Below, one piece after another: positions 26,231 to 37,890 of a stretch of 64,000 nucleotides of DNA. The notes beneath the pieces are model-generated. The model did not search any database. It saw only the letters and a list, made by a program, of their open reading frames with translations, and was not told where the DNA came from. Origin of the DNA: Stercorarius parasiticus. Lineage: Eukaryota; Chordata; Aves; Charadriiformes; Stercorariidae. Position 1 is the stretch's first letter; every line of letters starts with the position of its first letter. Made by a program: the position numbers and the translations under genes. Location: positions 198,812 through 262,811 of the forward strand of contig VWZL01002517.1 in assembly GCA_013396915.1 (NCBI GenBank), in the 5' to 3' direction.

Positions 26231-27940
26231 CACAGGGCTACGAACGCAGAGAGCTGCAGGAAGAGATGTGGGTTTATCTCAGTAAACACTGCGAGAACAG
26301 CGAGATGGAGGATCAGTGCAGAAGGAGAGCAACAATCTGGCATGCAGACCACAACAACTGATCTCTTTTTTAATTTTTAATTTCCCCAGGGAATCACATG
26401 TTTATTAAAATGTTAAAATCTATTGTCTCACACTTCCCTTAGGCTAATCCCAGAATTTGCTAGAAAGATCTCTTCTTGCAGAGCATTCATTGTAAATCCT
26501 ACTTTGTTTAAATAGCGTTCATAGTAGAACTTGGTGAAATTCAACATTTAAACTTTGCATTCATGGGTCTGTGTGAATAGTGTGGCTTTGCTCAAAATGA
26601 GAGTATCCATGCACACATGCTGCATAGTTTCTTAAACCTCAGGAGAAATGAGTATGTGCAATACATGTGGTTAAGTGTAACTGTGGAAGTAGCCCAAAAA
26701 CTGTTTCGTAAAACATGAATTTTTATGTTTTACTCCAGGACACAAAGAAACAGAACTGATGTTTTTGCTTGACATCGTATGCAGAACCGGAATAACTTTA
26801 GGTTGCTGCACAAGAACAGTTCATTCAAATGAATGAAACATTTGCAATGTAAGTGTTTTTCTCATTTTAGACATCTACATTTTAACGTCCAGTCTGACCT
26901 TCCCTGGCTCCTGGTGCGGGTGTCGGAGCCCCTCGCGGTGGCTCTCCCCAGGGCTTGGCAGCCCCCAAGGACGGAAGCACAGCGAGCCCTTGGCTTGTGC
27001 TCCTGTCAGCAGGACCCCGCTGCCTGTGGGGGACAGGTTTGTGACAAGGAGAGCAGAATATGGGAGAAAAAAGGAAAATAAGTGGTGGTAAATCAAAGAA
27101 GAAATGCAGTCTTTCAAAAGTTAATAATCTTACCTCCTTATTTTCTTGTTGCCGTTTGCAGACTGAGTTAGAAAGAGCTGTTTATTGCACCCAACACCAG
27201 AGGTAGCCCTTAAAATGATGGCATTGGAAGAAACCCAGCTGTGTGTCACCTGTGGTATCACTGCGACTTCTCACGTGTTTTCAGGCATTGGGTCATGTCT
27301 GCAGATGCATCTGGTCAGGGTGGGTCCAATGCTGGGTGACTTTTCCAGGAATAATTGTGTATGCCTCCCCTATAATGACAGTGACTGCTAATTAATCTTG
27401 CCATTTGGCAGAGTAAATTACAGGATGTAGAAGTTATGGTGTGGCCTGGTGGCTGGTTAAAGCTGACATCTTCTAATGAACTGTAGTTATCTTAGTGGTC
27501 TCATTAACTATGATTAGCGGGTATTTTGCAAATTAAGGTGATAGTGAGGGCAGTCCAGGTAGAGGAGATACTGACAGTAGAGCAGGCAACTAAATTTTAG
27601 AGGAGTCTGATTCTTGCAAGAAACTTAAAACATGAAATATGCCTTTAATTTAATTATTCAGTCTCTTTCAGATTAAGACAATACAACATGCAGCTCACTT
27701 TTTATAGCCAAAGCATTTGAGCTACATACTCCTCCTCGGTTACGCCCTTGCTTATGCCTGAAGTCCATATGTTTTAGACAATAAGGGGTGTGAAATGACT
27801 TGTGTATTCAGTGAAATAGTTGTTCTGTTTTGTTTTTTAAAGACCCCTGGTTAGGGTCTTAAGATGGGATAAATTGCATTTCTGCTTTGGCTGTCAGAGG
27901 AAATTCAGAGACACGTATCTTCATTAAAAAGGATGTATTA
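26231..27940. other. Unique sequence, partly TAAT-rich
   Basis: No gene recognised. The stretch around 27380-27560 has several TAAT/ATTA sites (for example near 27390 and 27505-27520) in CpG-poor sequence and may be regulatory. The rest is unremarkable. Confidence 0.35.
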
Positions 27941-27964
27941 CTTTTTGTCTATTTTTGATTGATA

Positions 27965-28011
27965 TTCTATCAAATTTATCTGTTTGATAGAAACATTATA
28001 TTTCTATCAAA
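27965..28011. repeat. Triple alternating inverted repeat TTCTATCAAA
   Basis: The ten-base unit TTCTATCAAA occurs at 27965-27974, as its exact reverse complement at 27983-27992, and again in direct form at 28002-28011. The middle copy can therefore pair with either neighbour: a 10-bp stem with an 8-base loop on the left, or an 11-bp stem (27983-27993 with 28001-28011) with a 7-base loop on the right. The function is unknown. It could be part of a decayed DNA transposon terminus or simply local template-switch mutation. Confidence 0.8.
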
Positions 28012-28059
28012 TAGACATCTATTTATTTACAAGTTATATTTGTGCTTTATTTATAATGG

Positions 28060-28082
28060 ACCAGTCTATCAGATAGACTGGT
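28060..28082. repeat. Near-perfect palindrome with a one-base centre
   Basis: ACCAGTCTATC at 28060-28070 and GATAGACTGGT at 28072-28082 are exact reverse complements separated by a single A. An 11-bp arm with a one-base spacer is rare by chance. The core TCTATC also recalls the TCTATCAAA unit just upstream. Confidence 0.85.
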
Positions 28083-28313
28083 GTGCCTTTGGGTCTCGTA
28101 GTGGGCCACTGTAGTCCGTCGTGCTGGAGTTCCCGCGTTCTCTCTGAGGATCTGTCTGTCTGTTTAGCTGGTGACAAAGTGTCGCTGACGGGTAAAAGGC
28201 TGCACGTCTGAGCAGCGCGTGTTGTAGGTACTTTCACTCACACCAGCTGAACATTTGCAGAAGGCTGTAAGTAGCCCATTGCCCCAAAGAACTCTGATAG
28301 GCTAAGAATTGAT

Positions 28314-28355
28314 TAACAGTTGGTAGAAATGTTTTTAATTGTTTACCAACTGTTA
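28314..28355. repeat. 12-bp perfect inverted repeat, 18-base loop
   Basis: TAACAGTTGGTA (28314-28325) and TACCAACTGTTA (28344-28355) are exact reverse complements around an AT-rich 18-base loop. As RNA this would be a simple hairpin. The stem does not extend outward, so it is too short for a typical microRNA precursor. The arms contain AACAGTTG/CAACTGTT, which resembles a MYB or E-box-like site. Confidence 0.85.
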
Positions 28356-31300
28356 TGAACTACTCGCAAATGGAACGTCCATATAAAGTCTGATTTATTT
28401 ATTTTTTTTAACTCCCTGGAAGGAACTTAAATTCCATGTTCAGTGGGAACTGATACAGCGTAGAAGCAACCACAAGACAATAAAAATACAATGATGTAAA
28501 TTAAAAGCATGAAATCCAGGAATAGAGCGATTGTAGGGAAATACGGTGTAGCTGTGGGAAAAAGTTAGGCTTTGCCAGGAAAGGTTTCAGGTTTTGGTCC
28601 TATGCTGACTGTCTGTGTGCTGTAAGGAGTGTCATCATGCGGAAAGTGGCATATTAAAATTGAGATACGGCTTAACTGAGTCTATAATAAGCTACTGTAA
28701 AAAGCCCTTTGAACGTATAAGCTACTGTTCATCACGGGCAATTCCTTCTGTGTTTATTTCTGCTTTGGGCCACATTATATTTCTGGGAGGAGTATCCGAA
28801 TATTTTCCCAAGCTGTTATGTTTGTTGTTACTCCTTTCAGTTGACAAGCAGTGAATTCAAGTTGTGTGTGGTGTTTATTCTTGTTTAAAATCAGTTGAAA
28901 AGTGGTGAGAATTCTGCTAAGTGGGACAACTTGCCTGTTCAAGGCTTCCCATTATAAGACCTCGCTGTATCAAGGCCAAGTAAGTTTAATGGTCTAATTT
29001 TGGCCGTATCACTTTATAGTTTAAGGGATTAGTTCTGCTGAGCTGTGTGATTGTCCCCTCCTCCTGCCTTTTTCCTTCCGCCTGCAGAGCTCCCTTGCGC
29101 TTTGCGTGCATGCGCATCAGCCTGTGCCGGGCTGCTCCACCACGGAGCTCCGGAGGATGCAGCTTGGGCTTCCTGCGGGAAGAGCTGCAATCCACAGCTT
29201 TCTGCTACTGCAGCTGGAGAACAAGGCAGCCCAGTACCTTCATTTTTGGCAAAATTCATCAATACAAGGGGACTCTCTGGATGGTTGGAACAGAATTCTT
29301 CCTGTGTTTCCAATTTTGTGATAGCAGAGGACTTCGCAATACTGTTCACAGTCACCAAACTATATAATTATTATTCATGGTAAATATGGTTGGTGGCATT
29401 TTAAGATTCAAATAAGGACTAGGGCTCATTGTGCTATGCACTTAAATGAATATATATAATAAAACAGATTTCCTTGTTCCAAAACCATAGCAAGGGAGAC
29501 TGCAGGGGGTGCTTGAGATCATCTTTACCCATGTTTCCAAAATATGCTCCCTCCTCCATTCCGACCTTGCTTTTGGCTCTAAGATGCAATGCCCTGCAAA
29601 CATCTTCTGCACTCATTAATATTTTATGTTACTTGTAGGGCTGGGGAGTGACATTGAGTTGCTGATAATGATGCAAATGTCAGTTGCCAGTGCAACATAT
29701 CATTACTTCAGACTCTTTCTGGCTTCCCTTTGCCTTCTCTTGGAAGTGAGCTCTGCTCCTATCTGCTGTGGTTGCTGGAGGCTTTGGCAAGGAGTTCTGG
29801 GATGACTCACCAGAGGAGCAGCAGAAACAGAGAGAAAGCAGATGAGAGATAGATGGCTATTTTTTTTTTTTAATATGAGTTTACATGAGAAATTACTCTC
29901 TATCGGGCTGGGAGTGAAAGCAATGATTGGAATTATGTCCTGTGGCTGACTTCAGTGCCTGCCCTTAGGCTAGTTACGAGGGAGGGGATTTGGTTTGAAA
30001 CAAGACAAAGCTTCCCATGCAGCTGAGCTTTGTTATCCTCAGTAAGCTCTGGGTGTGTTGAGGTTTATCAGCGAAAGCTCTTCATAGCCCTCCACACAAA
30101 ATATCATACCTTCAGCATTTAAAGAAGGCATAAAGATCTGTGTCTATAGAATTCTCTAATTCTGCATGCCTGTGAAGATCCAGGTCCTTAAAGAAAGGTC
30201 TTGGGAAAGAAGACCTGTCTGCAATGCCATTGAAGGTCTTTCAGTATCCATGAAGACCTCTCTGCAGCATATCCGTGGATGGACAACGTATTGAAGGACA
30301 ACATCCTTGTCATCCAGGACCATATGCTCAGCTGTTAAGGGAAGTTTTCTGGTGTGGTCTGCACCAGGCAGGCTCCTGGGTGACCAGCCCTGCTTTTCTT
30401 GCTCTTCCCCAGACGTATAAATGCAAATATCAACTGCTGAAAATTTAAACTTTGTCCAAAATTAGTTATTATAAACAGCAGATATGTGATAGAATAATAC
30501 AAAAGCAAAGAAGAATAATTATTTATCATTGCAGGTAAAATATACATCAGTGTCACTAGGGGTATGACCTTTTTCACTCATGGTGCAACCCCTACAATTT
30601 AAATAAATGACACAACAGATGCATCTGGTCCAAAATACTTCTATTTGCCACCAATGAAACAATGCATATCCACAGTGCTTTCACTGCCAGCATTTTCTTC
30701 CATTTCCCTATAGTGATCCTTTCATGGCTAGTGCCTGCATGCATCAAGACACAATAAAATCTTTCCTTAATAGGGGAAGTTTGTGAATAGAAATACCACA
30801 GCCAGGAAACCGCTTCTAAATATTGAAGAGACCGCAGTCCTACTTACATGTCACATAAATAGGGGCCTTGAGTTTTAGGCATCGCCCTGATTTTGCCAGC
30901 AGTGGTGTCGCGATGGCAGCTGATGGAAAGCACCAGCTCGGGCCACTGAGACCCTCTCGTTCGTCCATCCCTCGTATTCTCTCCTAGAACTTGGTCTTGA
31001 AGCGGGTGGTTTTCACTGGTCAGGAGAGGCAACAAATCCAAAGCAGAGGTCTGGGAGCAGCAAACAGGAGCAGCTGGCTCAGGACTGATGTGGTAGCAAC
31101 TTCTCATCCCCTGGGGAGTGTGTGTCCACGTGTTTCTCTGGGATAACGCTGCCCACCAACAACCTGGGGACTGTAAAGAACAGAGAAGGGCTAATGTGTA
31201 TTGAAACCAGAATTAGTTTGAGACTAAATAATTTTGGGAAAGGATGATATAAGAGGCTTTACTGGGGTAGTGCCGGGTGTCTGCTGGAGGCCCTCAGGGT

Positions 31301-31957
31301 TGGATTCAAAAATGGGGAGAGATCTCCCCAACATTATTAGAAAAATACATAGTACCAGTAATTGTATCATTATGGGAGACTCTTAAATTTCCAGGTATAG
31401 ATCAGAGAGCAACTGCTACTAATAGTTACAGGGTCCAGATATTTCTGCTTGTGTTGGTCTCCAGGTTTCTTTGCACGTGGAAGAGCTTTGGAATGTCTGT
31501 AAATCAAAAGTGTAAAAAACTACGTGGAATCTGTATGGCAGATAGAGAAAAAAATGTTGTGGGGAATGATTCCAGACTGAACTGGATAAATACCTGAAAA
31601 GGACACTATGAATAAGTAAAGAGCCTATAATGAAAAGAAAAAATATTAATCCCACAAAACAGTTCTGTCTTAGAGATAAAAAGTGCAAGATAAAGTGAAG
31701 ATTACCAAAGGCTATGTGAGCTATATTTTTGTGAGGGAAATTCAAAGTTTCTTCAATCAAGTCTGCACTGAGACTGGAAAAAGAAGTAAAAGGTGATTTA
31801 AAATATAATTTATTTTAAATATATTGATCATAAACTGGTGTCATCATAAACTAACATTTTGTCCAAGTTTCCCATAAATACTATTTCAGCCTTGTGGGCA
31901 GATGCTGGATGGCTAGTGAGCCAAAAGGACAGGGAAAACGACCTGCGTTAGAGACTG
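28356..31957. other. Unique non-coding stretch with two octamer sites
   Basis: No gene recognised. Exact ATGCAAAT octamers occur at 29671-29678 and 30421-30428. A 12-base unit ATAAGCTACTGT is directly repeated at 28687-28698 and 28717-28728. A T-run lies at about 29861-29872. Positions 29640-29850 look like CpG-poor, possibly conserved sequence. A 106-codon frame at 31277-31597 has no recognised relatives. Confidence 0.4.
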
Positions 31958-32190
31958 CGGTGGGTTGACCCCAGCCATGAACCTACCAGCCTCTCGCTCC
32001 CTCCTCACCCCGCATCGGGATGGAGGAGAGAATCAGAAGGGCAAAAGCCAGCAAAAACAGAGGGTATAGATAAAGACAGTTCAAGTGAAGGGAGGATTAA
32101 AAAAAACCAAAAACCAAACAACAGAAAAAAAAAGTGGTGCAAAGACAATCACTTACCACCTTCCTCCAGCAGACGGGTGCGATGTGTTTC
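31958..32190 (+). mobile_element. Partial LTR of the same family as 13.3 kb
   Basis: The segment starts with GGTGGGTTGACCCCAGCC and shares with the 13.3-kb LTR a GATGGAGGAGAGAATCAGAA stretch, an AGATAAAGACAGTT stretch and a CACTTACCACC-like section, all in the same order. Similarity fades near 32190, so the LTR's 3' part is missing or too diverged. An A-rich insertion lies at about 32099-32134. No internal retroviral coding remnant is seen. Confidence 0.65.
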
Positions 32191-32404
32191 AGTAAAACTG
32201 CCTGGCTGAGGCGGAACTGTGTGGTCAGAGACTAGTTAGTGGTCATGTAACCCCAGGCAGAATGAGGAGGGGTGCAGATGGTGAAAGGTGTGGAGGTAAA
32301 TGACAAATAGGATAAAATACAGCATGAGTTTAGGAAAGACAGGTCATCCCAGCCTAACATGGTGTCTTTTGCCTAAAGGAGGATCCTATTCCTTCTTTGT
32401 GAAG
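32191..32404. other. Spacer between LTR fragment and CR1
   Basis: Short unique sequence. It may be a further diverged LTR or CR1 part, but I cannot assign it. Confidence 0.35.
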
Positions 32405-32544
32405 CGTCCATCCTTGGAGATATTAAAAATCCAACTGGACGTGGGCCTGGGCAACTGGCTGTGGGTGGCCCTGCCTGAGCAGGGGGTTGGAGCAGACGAT
32501 CTCCAGAGGTCCCTTCCAGCCTCAGCCGGTCTGTGGTTTGGTGA
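32405..32544 (+). mobile_element. CR1 LINE 3' end fragment
   Basis: It shows the ordered CR1 3' hallmarks: TCCATCCTTGGAGATATTAA, then GGCCCTGCCTGAGCAGGGGG, then GACGATCTCCAGAGGTCCC, then TTCCAGCCTCAGCC and a degraded octamer tail (TCTGTGGTTTGGTGA). Only the 3' end is present, on the + strand. Confidence 0.85.
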
Positions 32545-34029
32545 GAAGGAGCATGCTCAGAGTAAGGAAGTGACATGGACGTTGGTCTGGGTGTGCTGAC
32601 CTGTCAGCCCCTTCCAAGGGCGGTGTTATCATCCACAGAGATCTCCCAGAGAGACGTGTTTCCCCAGGATATGCAGGACTGTAATGGTCCTGCGTAACCA
32701 GAAATGGGCAGCCAGCCTCACGCAGACTCTGCTTGGAGTTACCACTGATACTGGTGGGTTTTGCAGAGGGTGTGCGGGGTAGTGCCTCCTTCAGAAAACT
32801 GCTGTCCTGGAGGATTTTGGCGACTCAGTTGCTGACATTGGAGCATCTGGGCGAACTCCAGGCCTGCTGCATTAGTTCATCCTGGCTGTGCTATGGCGAG
32901 TGGCATGCGTGACTCCTTCCAGCCCAGGTGCCAAGAGGTGCTGGGTCAGGTGTGTTCATATCCCAAGTCCGTATCTGAGCACTTTTATGGAAGGGGAGCA
33001 AGAAATTAGCTAGAGCTATTTGAAATTATTTGTTCAAAATATTCTTTTTGGAGGGAAACATCTTTCTTACAATTTTTTCCTCTGCTGAAGCACAAGTTTA
33101 CACAGGGAATAGTCACTTACAGTTAAGTTCTAGAGGTGTCACCGCTGAGTGGAAAATGATTTCTCAAATAATTGAAAGATGGAATGTCTTCTCCTTGGGT
33201 ATTTCAGAGAAACCCCCAAAACTACTGAAGAAACGTGTTCAAAGAAAATGAAAACTTTGTCACTTTTGTTGTTTCCCCCGCCCTGGGAACTGCAGACACC
33301 CCTTGGGCAGCCCCGGGACTCAGCTGTTGCCAGCTCTGGCCCAGCTCTGCCACACTCTTCCCAGAGGCGCCGCCTTGAGCAGTGACGGTTACAGCGATGT
33401 CCAAAACCAGATGGTGGCATTGGAGCCTGAATGACTCACAACTGAAAAGCTTTAGTCTTAAATTCCTCCCTGATGTTACTCCATCAAAGCCAATTAATTT
33501 GTCCTCCTGAGCCAGCATCCTCCTAAACTTTGCCAAACCTCTTTGGCTTGTTCCTGTTGCTTGCAAATGGTTTTAGACCAAGTCCTCTTCCATCCCTCCA
33601 CACGAGCGTTCAGAGAGCATGGTCAGTGGGCAAAGACTTGTTGTTAGGAAAAGAGCTGGCCCCACCTAGAAATTTGCACTCAGTCTGAAGATATTTTTTA
33701 TTATGTATTAACAGCGGGTCTGATAAAGCTGTAAGGTTTTCAGAGACAAATATCTGATTTTTACCTGTTTGAATTTGCTACTTTTTGCTTGCATCAAATT
33801 CTGCCAGCTGTTACAAATGTTCTGTTCTTCAGAGAAGGGAAAGTAATATAGTGAGAAGACTAAACCAGCACATGGGAAACCCTCACAGGATTATGTTCTG
33901 GGTTTTTTTCTTTTAAGAAAATCTGCTGCTAGAACATTTATCTTTTTGGTAATTCCAGTGTTTTAAAAAATTAAGAATCGCACTCACTGAGGTCCACAAA
34001 CGTTTGGCAGCAAAACTTCTGCCCAGACT
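32545..34029. other. Unique non-coding sequence
   Basis: No gene or repeat recognised. Positions 33280-33400 are locally GC-rich. Open frames of 70-114 codons have no recognisable domain. Confidence 0.4.
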
Positions 34030-34270
34030 AGAAAGCACTGGATGGCTCAGCAAACGCCAGCCTGACAAGGTCCCTTCTCTCCCGGTCCCTGGTTCAGATC
34101 CAGACCGGATGGACGGTCACCAGCTGCTGTCTCTGGGGGATGTGGTGGAGCTGCCCGACGTGAGCCAAGTGCTGGTGGGGAGTCAGTGGTCCTCCCACCT
34201 CCTGCCTCCCCTGCTGCTATGACAGTCTTCGGTCTCCAAGGCAAGGCCGGGGTCTGGAAAGCAAGTGGGC
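34030..34270 (+). mobile_element. Possible tRNA-derived SINE relic
   Basis: An A-box-like TGGCTCAGC at 34043-34051 and a B-box-like GGTTCAGATCC at 34091-34101 are 48 bases apart, close to the spacing of the internal RNA polymerase III promoter in tRNA genes. The sequence does not fold into a convincing tRNA, so an ancient SINE head is the alternative, with a body of about 150 bases that I cannot assign to a named family. A chance pairing of the two boxes is quite possible. Confidence 0.25.
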
Positions 34271-37200
34271 TGCGAGAATCATGGGGAGGATTAGGCACGT
34301 GTCAGAGTGGGGTTGGAAAGCTCTCCCGGCCAGCATCGCACTTTAAATTCATTATTTCCATTGTAGGTGCTTTGGTAAGTACCAGTGTCCCTCTGAGAGG
34401 GTGCTGCACAGCCTTGTCTGACGGGCAGGGGGACAAACAGAGAGACTGTTTCCCCCCCGGCTTTTTTACTTCCCACCCAGAAGTAACTTGAGCGAATTTC
34501 CTGGAGTTACTCCTGTTAAACATTGGAGAAATAGGAGAGCCTTTGTTTAATGCAGTTTTTGAGAAATGCCACTTCTTGTGGCTTATGTCACCTTACAGCG
34601 CCACACAAATCTTTATGTAATGTAGTAATATGATATTGGTTGGAAACGTTTCTGATACTATAATGCTAAAGTCAAAAATGGAAGAGAATATGAAAGGCTG
34701 AACATTGAACTAGTCTTCAACCAGACCCGTGTGTGGGGTGAGGGTGTTTGTTCTTGTGCCTTCAGTTCGACTCTACTTGGGCTTTGCGGGAGCAGCAGTG
34801 CCGGGCCAGGCGCTCCAGGTGCTATTTCCCTGTGTTCCAGGGAGGAATATAAAACCACAGCACCGGTGCTGAACCCAACAGCAGGCCGAAATGTTTTGGC
34901 GAGAAGTCATCCTTCCCTTCCGAGAGCCAGGGCTCACGGTGGGGGGTCAGGTCTCTGCTGATCTTGGTGCCCCTCCTGTCTCTCTGTAATGCAATGCTGC
35001 ATTTCCCTTGTGGAGGGGGAGAATGCCATTACATCTGGTAATGATGTTATTCTTATTGCATTCGTGTGTTGCACTGCTGTACAGACCTTGAAAATACACA
35101 TCCAGCCATCTGATCCAGCTTTTTTTTTTGCTGTACACATTCAGTTACTCTTCAGCTCTGAGGCATATTGACTTAATTCCCTCTGTTTTCTAATGCTGTG
35201 TGTGGTTTAATCACATCCCCAGGAAGAGGTGTAATTATTAAACCACAGGAAAGTTAATGACTGGTATTTGCTCTTCAGCATAGCCCATTTTGGTGTCCGG
35301 GGTTTGGCATGTCATCCAATGGGAAAACCAGCTTGGGGACCTAATCCTCAAACCACACATGATTTTCCAGTGATTTATACATCTTTTTTCACATACTAGG
35401 TTAGAACAATAGTTTTGCTGGTTATTTTAGAAAAGCATGTTTTTTCGATCAAGCCGTGCAGTGCTTACCGTGCCGCAGAAGGTAGTACCTGCTGAAAATT
35501 CTTCCCTGGAATTATCCCATGGTTTATAGGGGGGATGGGTATTTCACATTTTACATAAAATTTGCATACTTGTGTAAATGTTGCCTACAGTACTTGTCAT
35601 TACAGAAATGCATAATTCAGGGTTTTTTGTTAAATCAAGAGCTCCTAATGTACTTTGCTTATTATGTACAAAATCCCTAGGAAATTGGCTAACAATTGCT
35701 CAACATTTTCTTTACTGAAGGGATTTCCTGGCAGTCTCGCAATAGCAGTTGGTTATTAGTAGCTCTCTGTATATCTTATGAATTCTGTTTAACTAAAGGT
35801 CCACTAAACTGTATCAAATTTTATATTGGTCAAAATGAAAGGAATAGAACCCATTAGAAAACAGCATTTCTGCATTTGATGGGCATTTTATTTAGGAAAT
35901 GATGATCTGGAATCAGATCTCTGCTTTTTGTCTATGAGGGTCATTAAATGATAATAATAACGAAAGCTGAGAAATGGGGTCAGTTTAATCATTTTTGTTA
36001 GTTGCCACGTGAAGTTTGCAAACCAGACAAGAAATCTGCGAGCCCCGAGTCCCTGAAGAGCCGCTGCCCCGATGCCACGGCTGCGCCCGGGGCTGAGCCT
36101 TTGCGCTGTCACCCCTTCCAGCCCCGAAATCGGGCACTGGAGAGGGGCTTTGTGTACGGAGCGTTAGGGAACAGCCAGAGTTTTGCTGCAGGGGCGAAGG
36201 AGACTCATGCAGGCGTTGTGCTTTTTTTATTATGTATGAAGTCCTAAGGTGAAAAGGGAAGGGCATCCCAGTGACAGATAGTTTGTTCAGGGAATAATTG
36301 TGCGAAATCGGGGAGAACACCCACAGAACGAGGTGCTGTTCTCTGTGAGTAAAGGTGTCAGAACTGCAATGAGTGATCTCGAAACAGCCCTGCCTGTTTA
36401 AAGGGCCTAGTTAATAGTTCTGGAAATGAAGGATTAACAATATTTTCTGGAGTGAAAATGACCATGGTCTGCTTTCTGTTTCATGGAGCTGAATAAATCA
36501 GAATTCAACTGTAATATTACTTAGGTGCACGCTGATAGTTCTGCTTCTTGAGCATTTGTGAGACTTCTACCCTTACTGTGCAAGAAATTCCCTTTCTCCC
36601 CTTTTAAGATGTTTAGTCTGAGCTTTATATGGGACTGCTCTTAAAAACTACAGAAACTTTAAAGGGCTGGTTCGGGGTTCATGCACAAAGTTGACTCCAG
36701 TGGTGTTTACTACATTTGCTTTAAAGACTGTTTCTGATTTCATATATTTCAGTTCAAGAATGTCAAGATTCCTGATTTAAACTGGCCTTGAGGTCAAAAA
36801 CAGGCTTTAGACTTTTGCTTAGGAATTTATTATCATTTGCGCATCCAAGGGGACGTAAAGCCCTTCCACAGCACAGTGGCAGACTCTGTGTGGGTGCAAA
36901 GATTGCGTATGACCTGGACACTGGAGACTCAAGCTTGAGGTAGAAATTCATCCCCCCAAACACCTCATCCACCTCCTCGGCCTGGCAACTCGGTGAGGAC
37001 AGCCAAAGCGTCCCCATCGCTAACAAAATTTCCCTTCCTTTAGGCACAGGTGAATTGCGTCAGTGAAGGTGATCCTCGGAGGAGGTGCGTCTTCTGCACA
37101 TCCCCTTTGACGCTGACGGGGGCCAAGAGAGCTGACACACTGAGAACCTGGCTGCGTGCTGCCAGAGGTATGTGGCCGTGCAGATCTTCACTCGAGACAA

Positions 37201-37409
37201 TCAGGTGATTTATGAATGAAAATGTGCATGGCACGGGAATTGTTCCCATGTTTTAGGGAAGATGAAATCTAGTAATGTGCTTTTGTTTTTCTACAAATGG
37301 GGCTCAAAAATAAAAGAATGTCACTGGGGAGTAGGGAAGCAGTTGTTCAGTTAGAAAGTTTGAAAGTTGTTTTTGAAGCTAGAGAACATATTGGTTTTTT
37401 TTTTTTTCC
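34271..37409. other. Unique sequence, AT-rich patches possibly regulatory
   Basis: No gene recognised. Positions 35175-35280 carry TTTAATCACA and GTAATTATTAAACCAC in CpG-poor sequence. An inverse octamer (ATTTGCAT) lies at 35560-35567. A T-run at about 37394-37408 is simple repeat. Positions 36030-36180 are locally GC-rich. Confidence 0.35.
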
Positions 37410-37890
37410 ACTCTATAAATAACTCTTGGCAGGCAGAAACAACCTTGATTGCATGAGATGAAGTAGAGCAACCAGCAGGCTCTACAGCAGAATAAATGGC
37501 ACTGTGCCAAGAGCTTCATCAAATGAATAATAGCTTCCACTTGACAATCAGTAAAGTGCCTCTTCTCCTGTGGATTTAGTTTTTAATGATGATTAGAGAG
37601 GATGGGCCCCTAAAATTTCTCTGGTAGAAATGACCTCCTATTAATTTCTGTTACTTGAAATGCTGAATTTCAAAGCTATTTTACAGCTGCAAAACCAAAG
37701 GCACTGACATAAAGGAACTATTATCTTTGTAATTGTAGCAACAAGTACTAAATTTGTCATTGATTAACAGAGACTTTTTAACTTTATAATCCTTCTGTTG
37801 GCTATGTCCCTTACATAATGTTCTGAGCCTTCCAGATTGCCGTCCTTTGGAACTAAAATGTTTGTTAGAGTGTGAAAGTATATCTTGTGG
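37410..37890. promoter_or_regulatory. Candidate conserved noncoding element
   Basis: About 480 bases of CpG-poor, non-repetitive sequence with TAATGATGATTAGAG (a paired TAAT/ATTA arrangement near 37583), TATTAATTTC and CTTTGTAATTG. No open frame of interest crosses it. This is the kind of base texture found in developmental enhancers, but conservation has not been tested. Confidence 0.3.

Noticed and set aside
28314..28355. A microRNA precursor
   Set aside because: The stem is only 12 base pairs and does not extend outward; typical precursors need a stem of more than 20. It is kept as an inverted repeat only.
34765..34774. A tRNA B box (AGTTCGACTC)
   Set aside because: No A box or cloverleaf-compatible sequence lies upstream at the required distance.
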